Notes: generated by a model not told the origin, from the sequence alone. DNA of 64,000 nt from Nitrosomonas marina (GCF_900110145.1 NZ_FOCP01000018.1:1-64000); one strand, 5' to 3'. Positions 41,419 to 52,818 are shown, counted from the stretch's first letter. Numbers and translations: made by a program.

Positions 41419-41934
41419 ATGAAACCCATCAACACCAACACCAGACTAACCCAACACTTCACCCTGGGCGAGCTGATCAAATCCCAGACCGCTACCCGGC
41501 TGGGACTGGATAACACGCCAGACGCCGGAGCGGTCGAAAACCTGCGCTGTCTGTGCGCAAACATACTCGAGCCGGTACGCGCCAGATTCAACCAGCCGTT
41601 CAGCCCAAGCAGCGGCTACAGATCGCCCGGCCTGAACGCAACGATAGGCGGCAGCAGCAAAAGCCAGCACATGACCGGACAGGCGGCAGACATCGAGGTA
41701 CCCGGCATCAGTAACTTATGCCTTGCGCGATGGATCAGAGACTACCTGCAATTCGATCAACTGATACTAGAGCACTTCGACCCAAGAGACCCACATTCAG
41801 GCTGGGTACACGCCAGCTACAGCCGCGACCACAACCGCAACGAATGCCTGACATACAGCCGGAAACACGGCTACCTGAACGGGCTGATCGAGACGCCATA
41901 CCAGATCAAACAAAACGAAACACGGAAACGCTGA
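41419..41934 (+). CDS. Endolysin, peptidase M15 (D,D-carboxypeptidase type)
   Basis: A 171-residue protein with the zinc motif SQHMTGQAADIEV (H, A-x-D at about 77-86) and the second His in HSGWVHASYS. It cuts the peptide part of murein. There is no signal sequence, so a holin or cell lysis must release it. Remarkably it sits in the rightward early operon, 33 kb from holin and spanins in the leftward late operon. Confidence 0.85.
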   Translation: MKPINTNTRLTQHFTLGELIKSQTATRLGLDNTPDAGAVENLRCLCANILEPVRARFNQPFSPSSGYRSPGLNATIGGSSKSQHMTGQAADIEVPGISNLCLARWIRDYLQFDQLILEHFDPRDPHSGWVHASYSRDHNRNECLTYSRKHGYLNGLIETPYQIKQNETRKR

Positions 41935-41947
41935 ACAAGGAGGAGTG

Positions 41948-42313
41948 ATGACAACCCATAACGACCATAACTATAACAACTTACCGCCAGCCGAAACCGA
42001 GAGGCTGTCTATTCTGGCAGAGGAAATGGGCGAATGCTTGCAAGCAATAGGAAAGATACTGAGGCACGGATATGAATCATGCCATCCAAAAGACATGAGC
42101 TCAACGAACCGTGAATTACTGCAGAAAGAACTAGGAGACGTGCTGTATACACTTTTACTAATGTCGGCTGCTGGCGACGTGTCTATAGACAGCATAAATC
42201 ACTGGTCGACAAAGAAAGCCCAGAAAATAAAGGAATACACGCACCACCAAAAAGAATCATTGCTTAACCTGGTTGAGCTTGCGATCGACGAATATAAAGA
42301 AGGTAAAAAATGA
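41948..42313 (+). CDS. MazG-like pyrophosphohydrolase (second)
   Basis: The ATG at 41948 is behind AAGGAGGAGTG, giving 121 residues. Motifs ILAEEMGECLQAIGK and LQKELGDVLYTLLLM carry the E-x-x-E and E-x-x-D acidic pairs of the MazG fold. Presence of two such enzymes in one operon is uncommon and suggests different substrates. Confidence 0.75.
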   Translation: MTTHNDHNYNNLPPAETERLSILAEEMGECLQAIGKILRHGYESCHPKDMSSTNRELLQKELGDVLYTLLLMSAAGDVSIDSINHWSTKKAQKIKEYTHHQKESLLNLVELAIDEYKEGKK

Positions 42314-42537
42314 TTATCGGGAAAATGGATGTAGATAGAGAAATAACATCGGCAATATCCAGACTGCGCGGAAATATTGAAGGATACATCTACGCAGAAC
42401 CGCACGACGGCAAAGGCAAATCACCGCTGCTTATAATGGTCGGCGACCCGATCATAGCACTGAAAGCGCGATCAATCGAGATCGAGCTGCGCGGCAGCGA
42501 CGGCAGATTGCTGACAACAATGACCGGTACTGTCTAG
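42310..42537 (+). CDS. Hypothetical small phage protein
   Basis: The 75-residue protein starts in an ATGA overlap with the MazG stop (RLRGNIEGYIYAEPHDGKGK). Beta-rich, no family recognised. Confidence 0.5.
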   Translation: MIIGKMDVDREITSAISRLRGNIEGYIYAEPHDGKGKSPLLIMVGDPIIALKARSIEIELRGSDGRLLTTMTGTV

Positions 42538-42539
42538 CG

Positions 42540-43145
42540 ATGACAAAACGCGCCACCTGGACAGCCGAAGATACGGCGCTGTTCATCAAGCACTACCCGG
42601 ACAGCACCGAAGCCGAGCTGGTTGAATTGTTTGGTGGACGCTATACGGTCAAGCAGATACGCGGCAGGCGCAAAAGATTGAAGATACACAAAAGCGACGA
42701 GTATCGCCAAAGACATGGAATAAACAGCGAAGGAAGATTCACGGAAGGAATCGTCCCATTTAACAAGGGCAAGGCGCATCCATCTGTCGGGAACTCGAGT
42801 AAACACTGGTTCAGGCGAGGAATGAAGCCGGCCAACCACAGGCCGGTCGGCAGCACCAGGCTGTCAAAAGATGGATACATCGAGATCAAAGTCGCTGAAG
42901 GCCGGTTTAAGTGGCGACTGCTACATCGAGAAGTCTGGAAAAAACATCACGGCAGCTATCCGCCAAAAGGTCATGCAATCGTATTTATCGACGGCAACAA
43001 ACAAAACTGCGACATCAACAATTTGCAACTGATCACCAGAGCGGAACTGATGCAAAGAAACACGGTACACAACCTGCCGAAATACCTGGCGGAACTGATA
43101 CAACTCAACGGGCAATTAAAAAGGAAGATCAATGAACGACGTTAA
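42540..43145 (+). CDS. HNH homing-type endonuclease
   Basis: 201 residues. There is an N-terminal HTH (AEDTALFIKHYPDSTEAELVE), then the HNH_3 core LHREVWKKHHGSYPPKG and FIDGNKQNCDINNLQLI. This matches free-standing HNH/NUMOD endonucleases that spread between phages by cutting related genomes. It is a second HNH besides the packaging-type one and has no good ribosome site, so it may be a selfish insertion in the operon. Confidence 0.82.
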   Translation: MTKRATWTAEDTALFIKHYPDSTEAELVELFGGRYTVKQIRGRRKRLKIHKSDEYRQRHGINSEGRFTEGIVPFNKGKAHPSVGNSSKHWFRRGMKPANHRPVGSTRLSKDGYIEIKVAEGRFKWRLLHREVWKKHHGSYPPKGHAIVFIDGNKQNCDINNLQLITRAELMQRNTVHNLPKYLAELIQLNGQLKRKINERR

Positions 43146-43383
43146 CGATTTGAGAGAAATTCTTTTCGACACACTCAAAGACCTGCGCAATGAAGAAAGG
43201 CCGATGGACATCGACCGCGCTAAAGCGGTTTCTGATGTGGCTCAGACGATCATCAACACGGCAAAAATAGAAATCGATCACGCCAAAATCACCGGATCAT
43301 CCAGTTCATCATTCATAACCGAAGAAAAACCGACCGGCAAGCTGCCGACTGGATCAGGTTACGTTCATAAACTAAGAGGTTAA
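43132..43383 (+). CDS. Conserved small phage protein
   Basis: 83 residues. The helix DVNDLREILFDTLKDLRNEE followed by PMDIDRAKAVSDVAQTIINTA is a frequent phage pattern. A Ser-rich flexible end follows. It has AGGAAG before the ATG. Its function is unknown; often found near nin-region genes. Confidence 0.65.
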   Translation: MNDVNDLREILFDTLKDLRNEERPMDIDRAKAVSDVAQTIINTAKIEIDHAKITGSSSSSFITEEKPTGKLPTGSGYVHKLRG

Positions 43384-43388
43384 TTGGC

Positions 43389-43739
43389 ATGTTACTTGTC
43401 AGAAGCAAATTAGAAGCAGCTCAAATTTCTTTATTAATTGCGGGTGTGTATGCGTTCTCAAATGGATCAGAAGACATACAAAAGGTTTTTCAAATATATG
43501 TATGGATGTATCTAATAGGCTCTCTTTTCTTTTTGTGCGATGGATTAATATGCGGTGAATATCGGAAATCAGATAGCCCTATCACTATACGAATAAATCT
43601 CGGCATTGCTCCCGAAGTTATCGCAGCATTAATAATTGCAAGTTATGGCTATGTGGCAACCGGTGTTGCCTTATTTCTATCCGCAATCATTTATGAGTTT
43701 ATTGACTATGAAAATATGGAGTGCGAAGAGAGACAATGA
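43389..43739 (+). CDS. Membrane protein (about four helices)
   Basis: A 116-residue hydrophobic protein (QISLLIAGVYAFSNG, VWMYLIGSLFFLCDGLI, VIAALIIASYGYVATGVAL). It overlaps a 52-residue membrane gene by 4 bp. Possibly an immunity or exclusion device; family unknown. Confidence 0.5.
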   Translation: MLLVRSKLEAAQISLLIAGVYAFSNGSEDIQKVFQIYVWMYLIGSLFFLCDGLICGEYRKSDSPITIRINLGIAPEVIAALIIASYGYVATGVALFLSAIIYEFIDYENMECEERQ

Positions 43740-43894
43740 AAAGCATTGGAATAACGGGCATGCTTGCAATCGTATTCGGTTCTGGCGGCTGGTTTCTGGA
43801 AGAATTTAATATTATTACTGAGCCTGCATTTTGGGCACTGTACGGCGTTGTTTTCGGAGTAATACTTAGTGTTGTAACGGGAATAACTGACTGA
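43736..43894 (+). CDS. Small two-helix membrane protein (52 aa)
   Basis: An ATGA overlap with the preceding gene starts a 52-residue frame with two hydrophobic segments (GMLAIVFGSGGWFL, FWALYGVVFGVILSVV). Close coupling suggests it works with the larger membrane protein. Confidence 0.55.
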   Translation: MKSIGITGMLAIVFGSGGWFLEEFNIITEPAFWALYGVVFGVILSVVTGITD

Positions 43895-43946
43895 CGCTAA
43901 ACGCTATTGAGAAAAGCATGGACATCGAATAAATATCAGGAGAAAA

Positions 43947-44306
43947 ATGAACAAAGAACCAGCAAACGGATTCAAGATCATTACCGATCATAACCTGAAT
44001 CTATTAAAAGAATCTCGAGAGATATCCAAGAAGGCTGTAGAAGAACTACGGGGAAGGCATGGAATAGAATCATTGAGTCAAGTGTCAGTAGACGAATCAT
44101 TTGATTACATCACAAAATACTATGATATATGGTTGTCTGCAACAAAACACGGTAAAAGCATCGTCAATAACGACGGTCTCTTTCTTGATTCGCTAGCAGC
44201 ATTTTCTGCTGGTTTCGCGTTTAAATCTATCCATGAGATATTTGAAAAGGAATCTGAGAAAAAAACAGAAGACGCTTTAAGAAATATGACCGAAAATAGG
44301 AGATAG
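43947..44306 (+). CDS. Hypothetical phage protein
   Basis: 119 residues, helical (ITDHNLNLLKESREISKKAV, SLAAFSAGFAFKSIHEIFEK). No recognised domain. Located in the nin-like end of the early operon. Confidence 0.45.
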   Translation: MNKEPANGFKIITDHNLNLLKESREISKKAVEELRGRHGIESLSQVSVDESFDYITKYYDIWLSATKHGKSIVNNDGLFLDSLAAFSAGFAFKSIHEIFEKESEKKTEDALRNMTENRR

Positions 44307-44311
44307 TTGAT

Positions 44312-44584
44312 ATGACGAACAATGCCGATCTGACCGAAGAAGAAATAAAAACACTGACGCACACACTAACTGGATCACAATCTGAAGACCAGGTATACAG
44401 AAATTATTACGCCGCAGACGAAAACCATCATAACATCGAGACGTTAAAAGCACTTGTCAAAAAGGGCTTGATGCGCAAAGGCAAGCACTATATAGACAGG
44501 TCAAACCCTTCTTATCAATTTGATTATTATCACTGCACCCAGAAAGGAGCTGAGGCTGTCGGCCTACACTTGCCGCGCCGTTGA
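44312..44584 (+). CDS. Hypothetical small phage protein, winged-helix-like
   Basis: The 90-residue sequence LTHTLTGSQSEDQVYRNYYA then NIETLKALVKKGLMRKGK and YYHCTQKGAEAVGLHL resembles a small winged helix (a helix, then MRKGK hairpin). It could bind DNA. Not certain. Confidence 0.45.
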   Translation: MTNNADLTEEEIKTLTHTLTGSQSEDQVYRNYYAADENHHNIETLKALVKKGLMRKGKHYIDRSNPSYQFDYYHCTQKGAEAVGLHLPRR

Positions 44585-44649
44585 TCAGATAATCTCACAG
44601 CTTCTTAGCCATATCCTTCATCGATCCCCGATAATAAATCTGCAACATT

Positions 44650-44850
44650 ATGGATATTTTCCTTGATTACAAAGCCGTTGCAAGACTGACGAAAAAGAAA
44701 AGAAAATCCTGTCAGATTGCCGCGTTGCGATCTATGGGAATACCATTTTTCATCAACCCATCAGGCGAACCGATTGTTGCGATAAAAGCGGTAGAAGGCG
44801 GGAAAGTTGATCAAATAGAAAAGCCGTGGCAATCTAACGCTTTAAAATAA
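44650..44850 (+). CDS. DUF4224 excisionase-like protein
   Basis: 66 residues: YKAVARLTKKKRKSCQIAALRSMGIPF then EPIVAIKAVEG. This is the DUF4224 pattern, found directly upstream of phage integrases and presumed to act as a directionality factor. It lies 4 bp before the integrase start. Confidence 0.8.
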   Translation: MDIFLDYKAVARLTKKKRKSCQIAALRSMGIPFFINPSGEPIVAIKAVEGGKVDQIEKPWQSNALK

Positions 44851-44854
44851 AATC

Positions 44855-45880
44855 ATGGGCAGGAAACCAAGCGTTAATTTTAATTTGCCGCCACATCTTC
44901 GCGCCAGAAAAAGCAGTAGCGGAAAGATTTACTACTATTTCGACACTGGCGGCAAGCCACGCAAAGAAATACCTCTTGGAAGTGACTATGCTCTGGCCGT
45001 AAAGAAATGGTCTGAGTTAAAAGTAAATGTAACCCCGCAGCACCCGAAAATTATTACATTCCGATATGTAGCAGAGCGCTATATAAAAGAAGTTATTCCC
45101 ACAAAAGCACCAGCAACACAAAAAGGCAACATGCTGGAACTGTCACACCTGTTCAAATTCTTTGACAACCCCCCTGCTCCACTTGAAAAAATAGAACCGA
45201 TACACATAAGGCAGTACCTTGATTGGCGTAACGTTCTGCATGCGAATCGCGAAAAGGCTCTATTCAGTCATATCTGGAACAAGGCCCGTGAATGGGGATA
45301 CACCAACAGGGAAAACCCATGCGCAGGAATAAAGGGGTTCAAAGAGACTGGCCGCAAGAGCATCTATATAGATGACAAAACATTTTCAGCAGTATATCAA
45401 TCCGCAAGCATACCGCTCAAAGATGCAATGGATCTCGCGTACTTAACCGGACAACGACCATCCGATGTTTTAAAAATGAGAGAAACAGATATTACTGACG
45501 GATGTATTGAAATAAAACAGAACAAAACAGGAAAAAAACTCAGGATCAGAATTAAAGGCGAGCTGCACCTGCTCATACAGAGAATACTGGCCCGCAAGTC
45601 AACCTACAAAATCAGGTGCTTCTCGTTGATCATAGACGAGACCGGCCAGCCTATGACGCTAAGAACGCTACAAGGACACTTTTACCGCGCCAGAAAAGCC
45701 GCTGGAATAGAGAATAACGAATTTCAACTAAGAGACCTGCGCAGCAAGGCCGGAACCGACAAAACAGAAAAAAGCGGTGACATAAGACAAGCGCAAAAGC
45801 TGCTTGGGCATACGACAATCAGCATGACCGAGCACTACGTCAGGAACAGAAAAGGTGATATCGTCGAGCCAACAAAATAA
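44855..45880 (+). CDS. int: Prophage tyrosine integrase
   Basis: 341 residues. Arm-binding start (RKPSVNFNLPPHLRARKSSSG), SAM-like core domain (about 70-165), and catalytic R (YLTGQRPSDVLKMRE), Lys in the hairpin, R (FQLRDLRSKAGTDK), His (LLGHTT) and Tyr (MTEHYVRNRKG). The usual H-x-x-R is R-D-L-R here, a variant seen in this subfamily. The stop is 73 bp from the tRNA core it cuts. Expression of integrase on the early strand fits induction-time excision. Confidence 0.9.
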   Translation: MGRKPSVNFNLPPHLRARKSSSGKIYYYFDTGGKPRKEIPLGSDYALAVKKWSELKVNVTPQHPKIITFRYVAERYIKEVIPTKAPATQKGNMLELSHLFKFFDNPPAPLEKIEPIHIRQYLDWRNVLHANREKALFSHIWNKAREWGYTNRENPCAGIKGFKETGRKSIYIDDKTFSAVYQSASIPLKDAMDLAYLTGQRPSDVLKMRETDITDGCIEIKQNKTGKKLRIRIKGELHLLIQRILARKSTYKIRCFSLIIDETGQPMTLRTLQGHFYRARKAAGIENNEFQLRDLRSKAGTDKTEKSGDIRQAQKLLGHTTISMTEHYVRNRKGDIVEPTK

Positions 45881-45881
45881 T

Positions 45882-45916
45882 ATTTTTGCGGATCAAATCA
45901 GTTTTTGCGGAGCAAA
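45882..45916. repeat. Probable integrase arm-type sites (right)
   Basis: TTTTTGCGGATCAAA (45882-45896) and TTTTTGCGGAGCAAA (45902-45916) lie between the integrase stop and the core. They match 7885-7900 at the other end. Confidence 0.55.
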
Positions 45917-45952
45917 TGAAAAACCAATAAATTATGAAACCCTTATATTTAC

Positions 45953-46041
<89 letters not shown>

Positions 46042-46270
46042 GTGCCAGCTATTTTTTTGCAGCAGCAAAAGATGGCAATTATTACTGAAATTACCCGCTT
46101 CAGCAAGCCGCGCCGGTAAAAATACGACCTTCAGTATATAATTGCGCATTTCCGATAAATTCGAGCCCTGTCTTCGCCTCAATGTATAGAATGCAGAATC
46201 ACACATTTTCAGTACGTTCAATAAGCAACATACCCCGACGATTTTTTATCGGCGCTGATCTGCCAATTAA

Positions 46271-48396
<2,126 letters not shown>

Positions 48397-48457
48397 TAAG
48401 CCTGCATCATGCTAATATGTGCACTTTTTTGATTAACCGTTAACCTGGAGAAATATC

Positions 48458-48940
48458 ATGCTGATTAGTGAAGCATACGCGCAGGCGGCCGAATCCGGAC
48501 AGACAGAAGCAGGCTGGGCAAACCTCATTTTGTTGATAGGTATTTTTGTTATTTTCTGGCTGCTGCTTATTCGTCCACAGGCGAAACGCGCCAAAGAACA
48601 CAAGCAGATGGTTGAAAACCTGCAAAGAGGCGATGAAGTTATCACCAATGGCGGCATATTGGGTTTAATACTTAATGTCAGTGAAAGCTATGTCGTCGTT
48701 GAAATAGCGCCCAGTCTTGAAGTCATTGTGCTGAAATCCTCCATCCAGACGCTATTGCCAAAAGGTACGTTAAAGAGTATCGAACCCTCCAAAGGCGGCA
48801 AACCAGCAAAAAAATCAGTTAAGGCCTCACCCGCAGCGACAAATGCGGAAACCAAAAAAACGGACGATGCCACCGATTCACCGGATAACGCGCCTGAGGG
48901 CAGTAACGAGGATACATCCAAGCCGGGCGACAAAAATTAA
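48458..48940 (+). CDS. yajC: Preprotein translocase subunit YajC
   Basis: 160 residues. One N-terminal membrane helix (ILLIGIFVIFWLLLIRPQ), then the cytoplasmic core (LQRGDEVITNGGILG, SYVVVEIAPSLEVIVLKSSI). Unusually, about 50 residues at the C-terminus (from about 110) form a low-complexity Lys/Asp/Ser tail; most YajC proteins stop near 110. GGAG precedes the ATG. It belongs to the SecDF-YajC complex. Confidence 0.95.
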   Translation: MLISEAYAQAAESGQTEAGWANLILLIGIFVIFWLLLIRPQAKRAKEHKQMVENLQRGDEVITNGGILGLILNVSESYVVVEIAPSLEVIVLKSSIQTLLPKGTLKSIEPSKGGKPAKKSVKASPAATNAETKKTDDATDSPDNAPEGSNEDTSKPGDKN

Positions 48941-49035
48941 CCTTTTTTCAATCTGACCGGGCTATCTGACCAACAGGTCATGGCCTGCTGAACAGCCTCT
49001 TTCGATATATAACAACACACACAAACTGAATACTC

Positions 49036-51177
49036 ATGAACCGCTACCCGCTTTGGAAATACCTGATTATTGCGGTTTCCTTGTTGCTCGGACTGCTCTA
49101 TACCCTGCCAAATTTCTTTGGCGAATCTCCCGCTGTACAAATTTCACCATTGAGAATGGCAACCCAGGCAGACACTGGTCTGCTGCAACGGGTTGAGACC
49201 ACCCTGGCCAATGCCGGCATTGATAGCAACGGACTTTTTCTGGAAGAAGGCAGTATCAAGGTACGCTTTGAAGATACCGACACACAAATCAAAGCCAAGG
49301 ATCTACTCCAATCGACGCTGGGTGACGACTATATGATCGCGCTCAATCTGCTGCCCAATTCACCCCAGTGGCTGACCGAACTGGGGGCACTGCCAATGTA
49401 TCTCGGTCTCGACCTGCGCGGCGGCGTTCATTTCATGCTCGAGGTCGATATGGAAGGCGCTGTCAGCAAAACGCTTGACCGGCACAGCAACGATATCCGT
49501 TCGACTTTACGCGAAAAAAGAATTTCTTATGCCGGCGTTGAAAGACTGGGCGACACATTAACAGTCAAGTTTCGCGACGCCGAATCGCGATCACAGGCAC
49601 TTGATGAATTGCGAACGACCTACGAAGACTTGCTATTTAAAGAGGAACAGACGAACAATCGTTTTAATCTGACTGCCTCTATCAGGCCGGAAGCGATGAT
49701 CCAGATGCAGGACTCTACTGTACAGCAGAATATTACGACGCTTCGAAATCGTGTCAATGAACTGGGTGTTGCCGAACCGATTATTCAGAAAGCAGGCGCT
49801 GACCGCGTCATTGTGCAGTTGCCGGGTGTTCAGGATACCGCCAAGGCGAAAGAAATCCTGGGTCGAACAGCCACACTGGAAATACGCATGGTCGATGAGG
49901 AACGCGATCTCGATGCAGCGTTACAGGGACGTATTCCATTTGGTACCGAACTTTACGAAGAGCGCGGCAGTGGCCCCATATTGGTCAAAAAACAGGTATT
50001 GCTGACCGGTGACCGCATTACCGATGCACAGCCCGGCTTCAATGAGGACAATCAGCCAGCCGTCCATATTCGGCTGGATAACAACGGAGCGCAGATCTTC
50101 AAAAAACTGACGCGAGAAAATGTCGGCAGACGTATGGCGATCCTGTTAATCGAACGCAACCAGGCTGAAGTCGTCACCGCTCCCGTTATTCGCGAAGAAA
50201 TCGGTGGCGGACGGGTACAGATCAGCGGCCGTATGACAACGATGGAAGCGCGCGATGTCTCGCTGCTGCTGCGCGCCGGTGCATTGGCCGCTCCCATGGA
50301 TATTATTGAGGAACGTACCGTCGGTCCGAGCCTCGGAGCAGACAATATTGCCAGAGGATTTAATTCAACGCTTTACGGCTTTGTGGCAGTTGCTATCTTC
50401 ATTATGGTGTATTACATGGCATTCGGTGTCATTTCTGTACTGGCGCTGAGTCTTAATCTGCTGTTACTGGTCGGCCTGTTGTCCATTCTGCAGGCCACCC
50501 TGACACTTCCCGGTATGGCCGCGCTGGCGTTGACCGTTGGTATGGCTATCGATGCCAATGTACTGATTAATGAACGAATACGCGATGAGTTGCGTGCCGG
50601 TGTCTCGCCGCAGCTTGCGATAAGTGCCGGATACGAACGTGCCACCGGAACGATTCTCGACTCGAATATCACAACGTTGATAGCCGGCATCGCACTGTTT
50701 GCTTTCGGTTCCGGACCGGTAAAAGGATTCGCGGTAGTGCTTTGTCTCGGCATCCTGACATCCGTGTTTACTGCAATCTTTGTATCGCGTGGCATGGTCA
50801 ACTATATGTACGGCAGCCGCCGCAAACTGGAAGTTGTCCCCATCGGCAAGATCTGGATTCCCAAAACTGATAACACCAGGAAGCAGTTCAAATACGCTTT
50901 TCCGCAAGAATCTGTTGTTGCAGCAACTGAATCCACAGCCTCGCCACAGGCACAAAACAACAAATCAGCTGCTGCCAAAGCTGAACCGGTGACAGGAAAT
51001 AGGGCAGGAAAAGACACTGAAACGGGCTCCTCATCTGAAACCGAAGCGATACCGGAGGAATCTCAATCGTCTGCAGCAAGTGAAAACAAACCGGAAGCAA
51101 CCGATAACCAGCCCCAAAAATCGACGCGGGTACGGGGAAAACGAAAGCAGACAACCCGCAAAGGCAAGAAAAAATAA
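49036..51177 (+). CDS. secD: Protein translocase subunit SecD
   Basis: 713 residues, about 90 more than usual. The N-terminal membrane helix (WKYLIIAVSLLLGLLYTLP), large periplasmic P1 region, motif MYLGLDLRGGVHF, and six-helix RND part (VGMAIDANVLINERIRDEL) are intact. The extra stretch from about residue 620 is disordered and ends in a basic block (TRVRGKRKQTTRKGKKK). SecD with SecF uses the proton gradient to help protein export. Confidence 0.96.
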   Translation: MNRYPLWKYLIIAVSLLLGLLYTLPNFFGESPAVQISPLRMATQADTGLLQRVETTLANAGIDSNGLFLEEGSIKVRFEDTDTQIKAKDLLQSTLGDDYMIALNLLPNSPQWLTELGALPMYLGLDLRGGVHFMLEVDMEGAVSKTLDRHSNDIRSTLREKRISYAGVERLGDTLTVKFRDAESRSQALDELRTTYEDLLFKEEQTNNRFNLTASIRPEAMIQMQDSTVQQNITTLRNRVNELGVAEPIIQKAGADRVIVQLPGVQDTAKAKEILGRTATLEIRMVDEERDLDAALQGRIPFGTELYEERGSGPILVKKQVLLTGDRITDAQPGFNEDNQPAVHIRLDNNGAQIFKKLTRENVGRRMAILLIERNQAEVVTAPVIREEIGGGRVQISGRMTTMEARDVSLLLRAGALAAPMDIIEERTVGPSLGADNIARGFNSTLYGFVAVAIFIMVYYMAFGVISVLALSLNLLLLVGLLSILQATLTLPGMAALALTVGMAIDANVLINERIRDELRAGVSPQLAISAGYERATGTILDSNITTLIAGIALFAFGSGPVKGFAVVLCLGILTSVFTAIFVSRGMVNYMYGSRRKLEVVPIGKIWIPKTDNTRKQFKYAFPQESVVAATESTASPQAQNNKSAAAKAEPVTGNRAGKDTETGSSSETEAIPEESQSSAASENKPEATDNQPQKSTRVRGKRKQTTRKGKKK

Positions 51178-51220
51178 CCCGCAAAACGTGATTCAAACAG
51201 GTTTTTTAAAGGAATAATCA

Positions 51221-52159
51221 ATGGAATTTTTCAGATTCAGCCGCGACATCCCATTTATGAGCTGGCGGCGCGTTGCGGCGGTGATCTCTATCACGACATT
51301 CATTCTGTCCGTATTTTTTATCGCGACCAGAGGATTAAATTTTGGCGTTGATTTTACAGGTGGAACGGTACTTGAAGTCAGTTACGAACAGACAGCCGAT
51401 TTGAATAGAATCAGAGAAATACTTGCGGGCATGGATATGACGGACGTGACTGTGCAGAATTTCGGTACTTCTCGTGATGTAATGATTCGTCTACCGGTGA
51501 TTCCAGAATACTCCAGTGCGCAACTGTCGGAAACAGTGCTGGATGCATTGCGCGAGGCTGACAGTACGGTTGAAATGCGCCGCGTTGAATTTGTCGGACC
51601 GCAAGTCGGTCAGGAACTGCTGGAGAATGGAGCGCTGGCCCTGTTATTTGTTTCGCTCGGCATCGTGGCCTATCTCGCAGTTCGTTTTGAATGGAAATTC
51701 GGTATTGCAGGAATTATCGCCAACCTGCACGATGTCATCATCATTCTGGGTTTCTTTGCATTCTTCCAGTGGGAATTTTCACTGACCGTACTGGCAGCGG
51801 TACTCGCGGTACTGGGTTATTCCGTCAATGAATCCGTAGTCATTTTTGACCGCATACGTGAAAACTTCCGCAAACTGCGGAAAGTACCAGTCAAAGATGT
51901 CATCAACAATGCCATTACGCGAACCATGGCACGCACAATCATGACGCACGGCAGCACGCAAATGGTGATCATCTCCATGCTGTTATTCGGTGGCGAAGTT
52001 TTGTATTATTTCGCACTGGCGTTAACCATAGGTATTTGGTTTGGCATCTATTCCTCTATCATGGTTGCCAGTTCGATTTTAATCCTTTTCGGTGTCAAAC
52101 GTGAGGACCTGCTGCAACCGGAAGAAAAGAAACCGGAAAATGACGGTGCCGTAGTATGA
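51221..52159 (+). CDS. secF: Protein translocase subunit SecF
   Basis: 312 residues. Motifs LNFGVDFTGGTVLEV, VEFVGPQVGQELLENGALAL and VIFDRIRENFRK identify SecF. The six membrane helices are present. It is separated from secD by 43 bp and works with it in the membrane complex. Confidence 0.96.
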   Translation: MEFFRFSRDIPFMSWRRVAAVISITTFILSVFFIATRGLNFGVDFTGGTVLEVSYEQTADLNRIREILAGMDMTDVTVQNFGTSRDVMIRLPVIPEYSSAQLSETVLDALREADSTVEMRRVEFVGPQVGQELLENGALALLFVSLGIVAYLAVRFEWKFGIAGIIANLHDVIIILGFFAFFQWEFSLTVLAAVLAVLGYSVNESVVIFDRIRENFRKLRKVPVKDVINNAITRTMARTIMTHGSTQMVIISMLLFGGEVLYYFALALTIGIWFGIYSSIMVASSILILFGVKREDLLQPEEKKPENDGAVV

Positions 52160-52201
52160 CGCTGAAATGTTTCGTTTATTATCTGAACAGGATTGACCAG
52201 A

Positions 52202-52813
52202 TTGATTGCAGAAATAATTGAATGGATTGTCAACACCGTCGGCAGCCTTGGCTATCCAGGGATATTTATCCTGATGCTGCTTGAATCGAGTTTTGTACCT
52301 TTTCCGAGTGAGGTCATCATGATCCCGGCCGGATACCTTGCCTCAAAAGGTGATATGCAGATCCTGGCTGTTATTTTATGCGGAATTGCCGGTAGCCTCA
52401 TTGGCGCGCTCGTCAACTACTATCTGGCAGTATGGCTTGGTCGGCCATTCTTACTGCATTACGGCAAGTATGTCATGTTTAACGAGGCGCATCTCCAAAA
52501 AATGGAGATTTTTTTTCAGCGCCATGGGCATATCTCCACTTTTACCGGCCGCCTGATTCCAATGGTCCGCCAGTATATCTCAATACCGGCTGGCCTGGCA
52601 CGCATGCATTTGCCGATATTTTGCTTTTACACCAGTCTTGGCGCCGGCATCTGGGTAATCATACTGACACTGCTCGGTTTTTTTATAGGCGAGAACGAAG
52701 CACTGATTAAAGATTACCTGCGCGATATCATGATTATGCTGTTTATCGCTTGTACCCTCGGCGTTGTCATATACTGGCAACGGCAGCGCAGATCGAACCG
52801 CCCACATTCGTAA
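52202..52813 (+). CDS. DedA family membrane protein
   Basis: About 203 residues, with a TTG start at 52202 (AGGA nine bases before); a TTG at 52193 is also possible. Signature [20 protein letters not shown] then [28 protein letters not shown] (F-x-R-x-x-P-x-x-R family motif), with membrane helices throughout. DedA proteins are lipid carrier or flippase-like and influence membrane potential and drug resistance. Confidence 0.88.
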   Translation: MIAEIIEWIVNTVGSLGYPGIFILMLLESSFVPFPSEVIMIPAGYLASKGDMQILAVILCGIAGSLIGALVNYYLAVWLGRPFLLHYGKYVMFNEAHLQKMEIFFQRHGHISTFTGRLIPMVRQYISIPAGLARMHLPIFCFYTSLGAGIWVIILTLLGFFIGENEALIKDYLRDIMIMLFIACTLGVVIYWQRQRRSNRPHS

Positions 52814-52818
52814 CGGTC

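Larger units (their letters stand above)
7728..45952. mobile_element. Siphovirus-type prophage (HK97-like head, long tail)
   Basis: About 38.2 kb lie between two tRNA-Leu cores. Integrase and excisionase-like genes lie at the right end, lysis genes at the left end, and the switch in the middle. It contains terminase, portal, protease, capsid, connectors, tail tube, chaperones, tape measure, fibre, holin-like, spanins, endolysin, replication and repressor genes. None of the core structural genes is visibly broken, so it may be inducible. A tape measure of 1402 residues predicts a long non-contractile tail; no sheath or baseplate genes of a myovirus are present. Confidence 0.92.
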
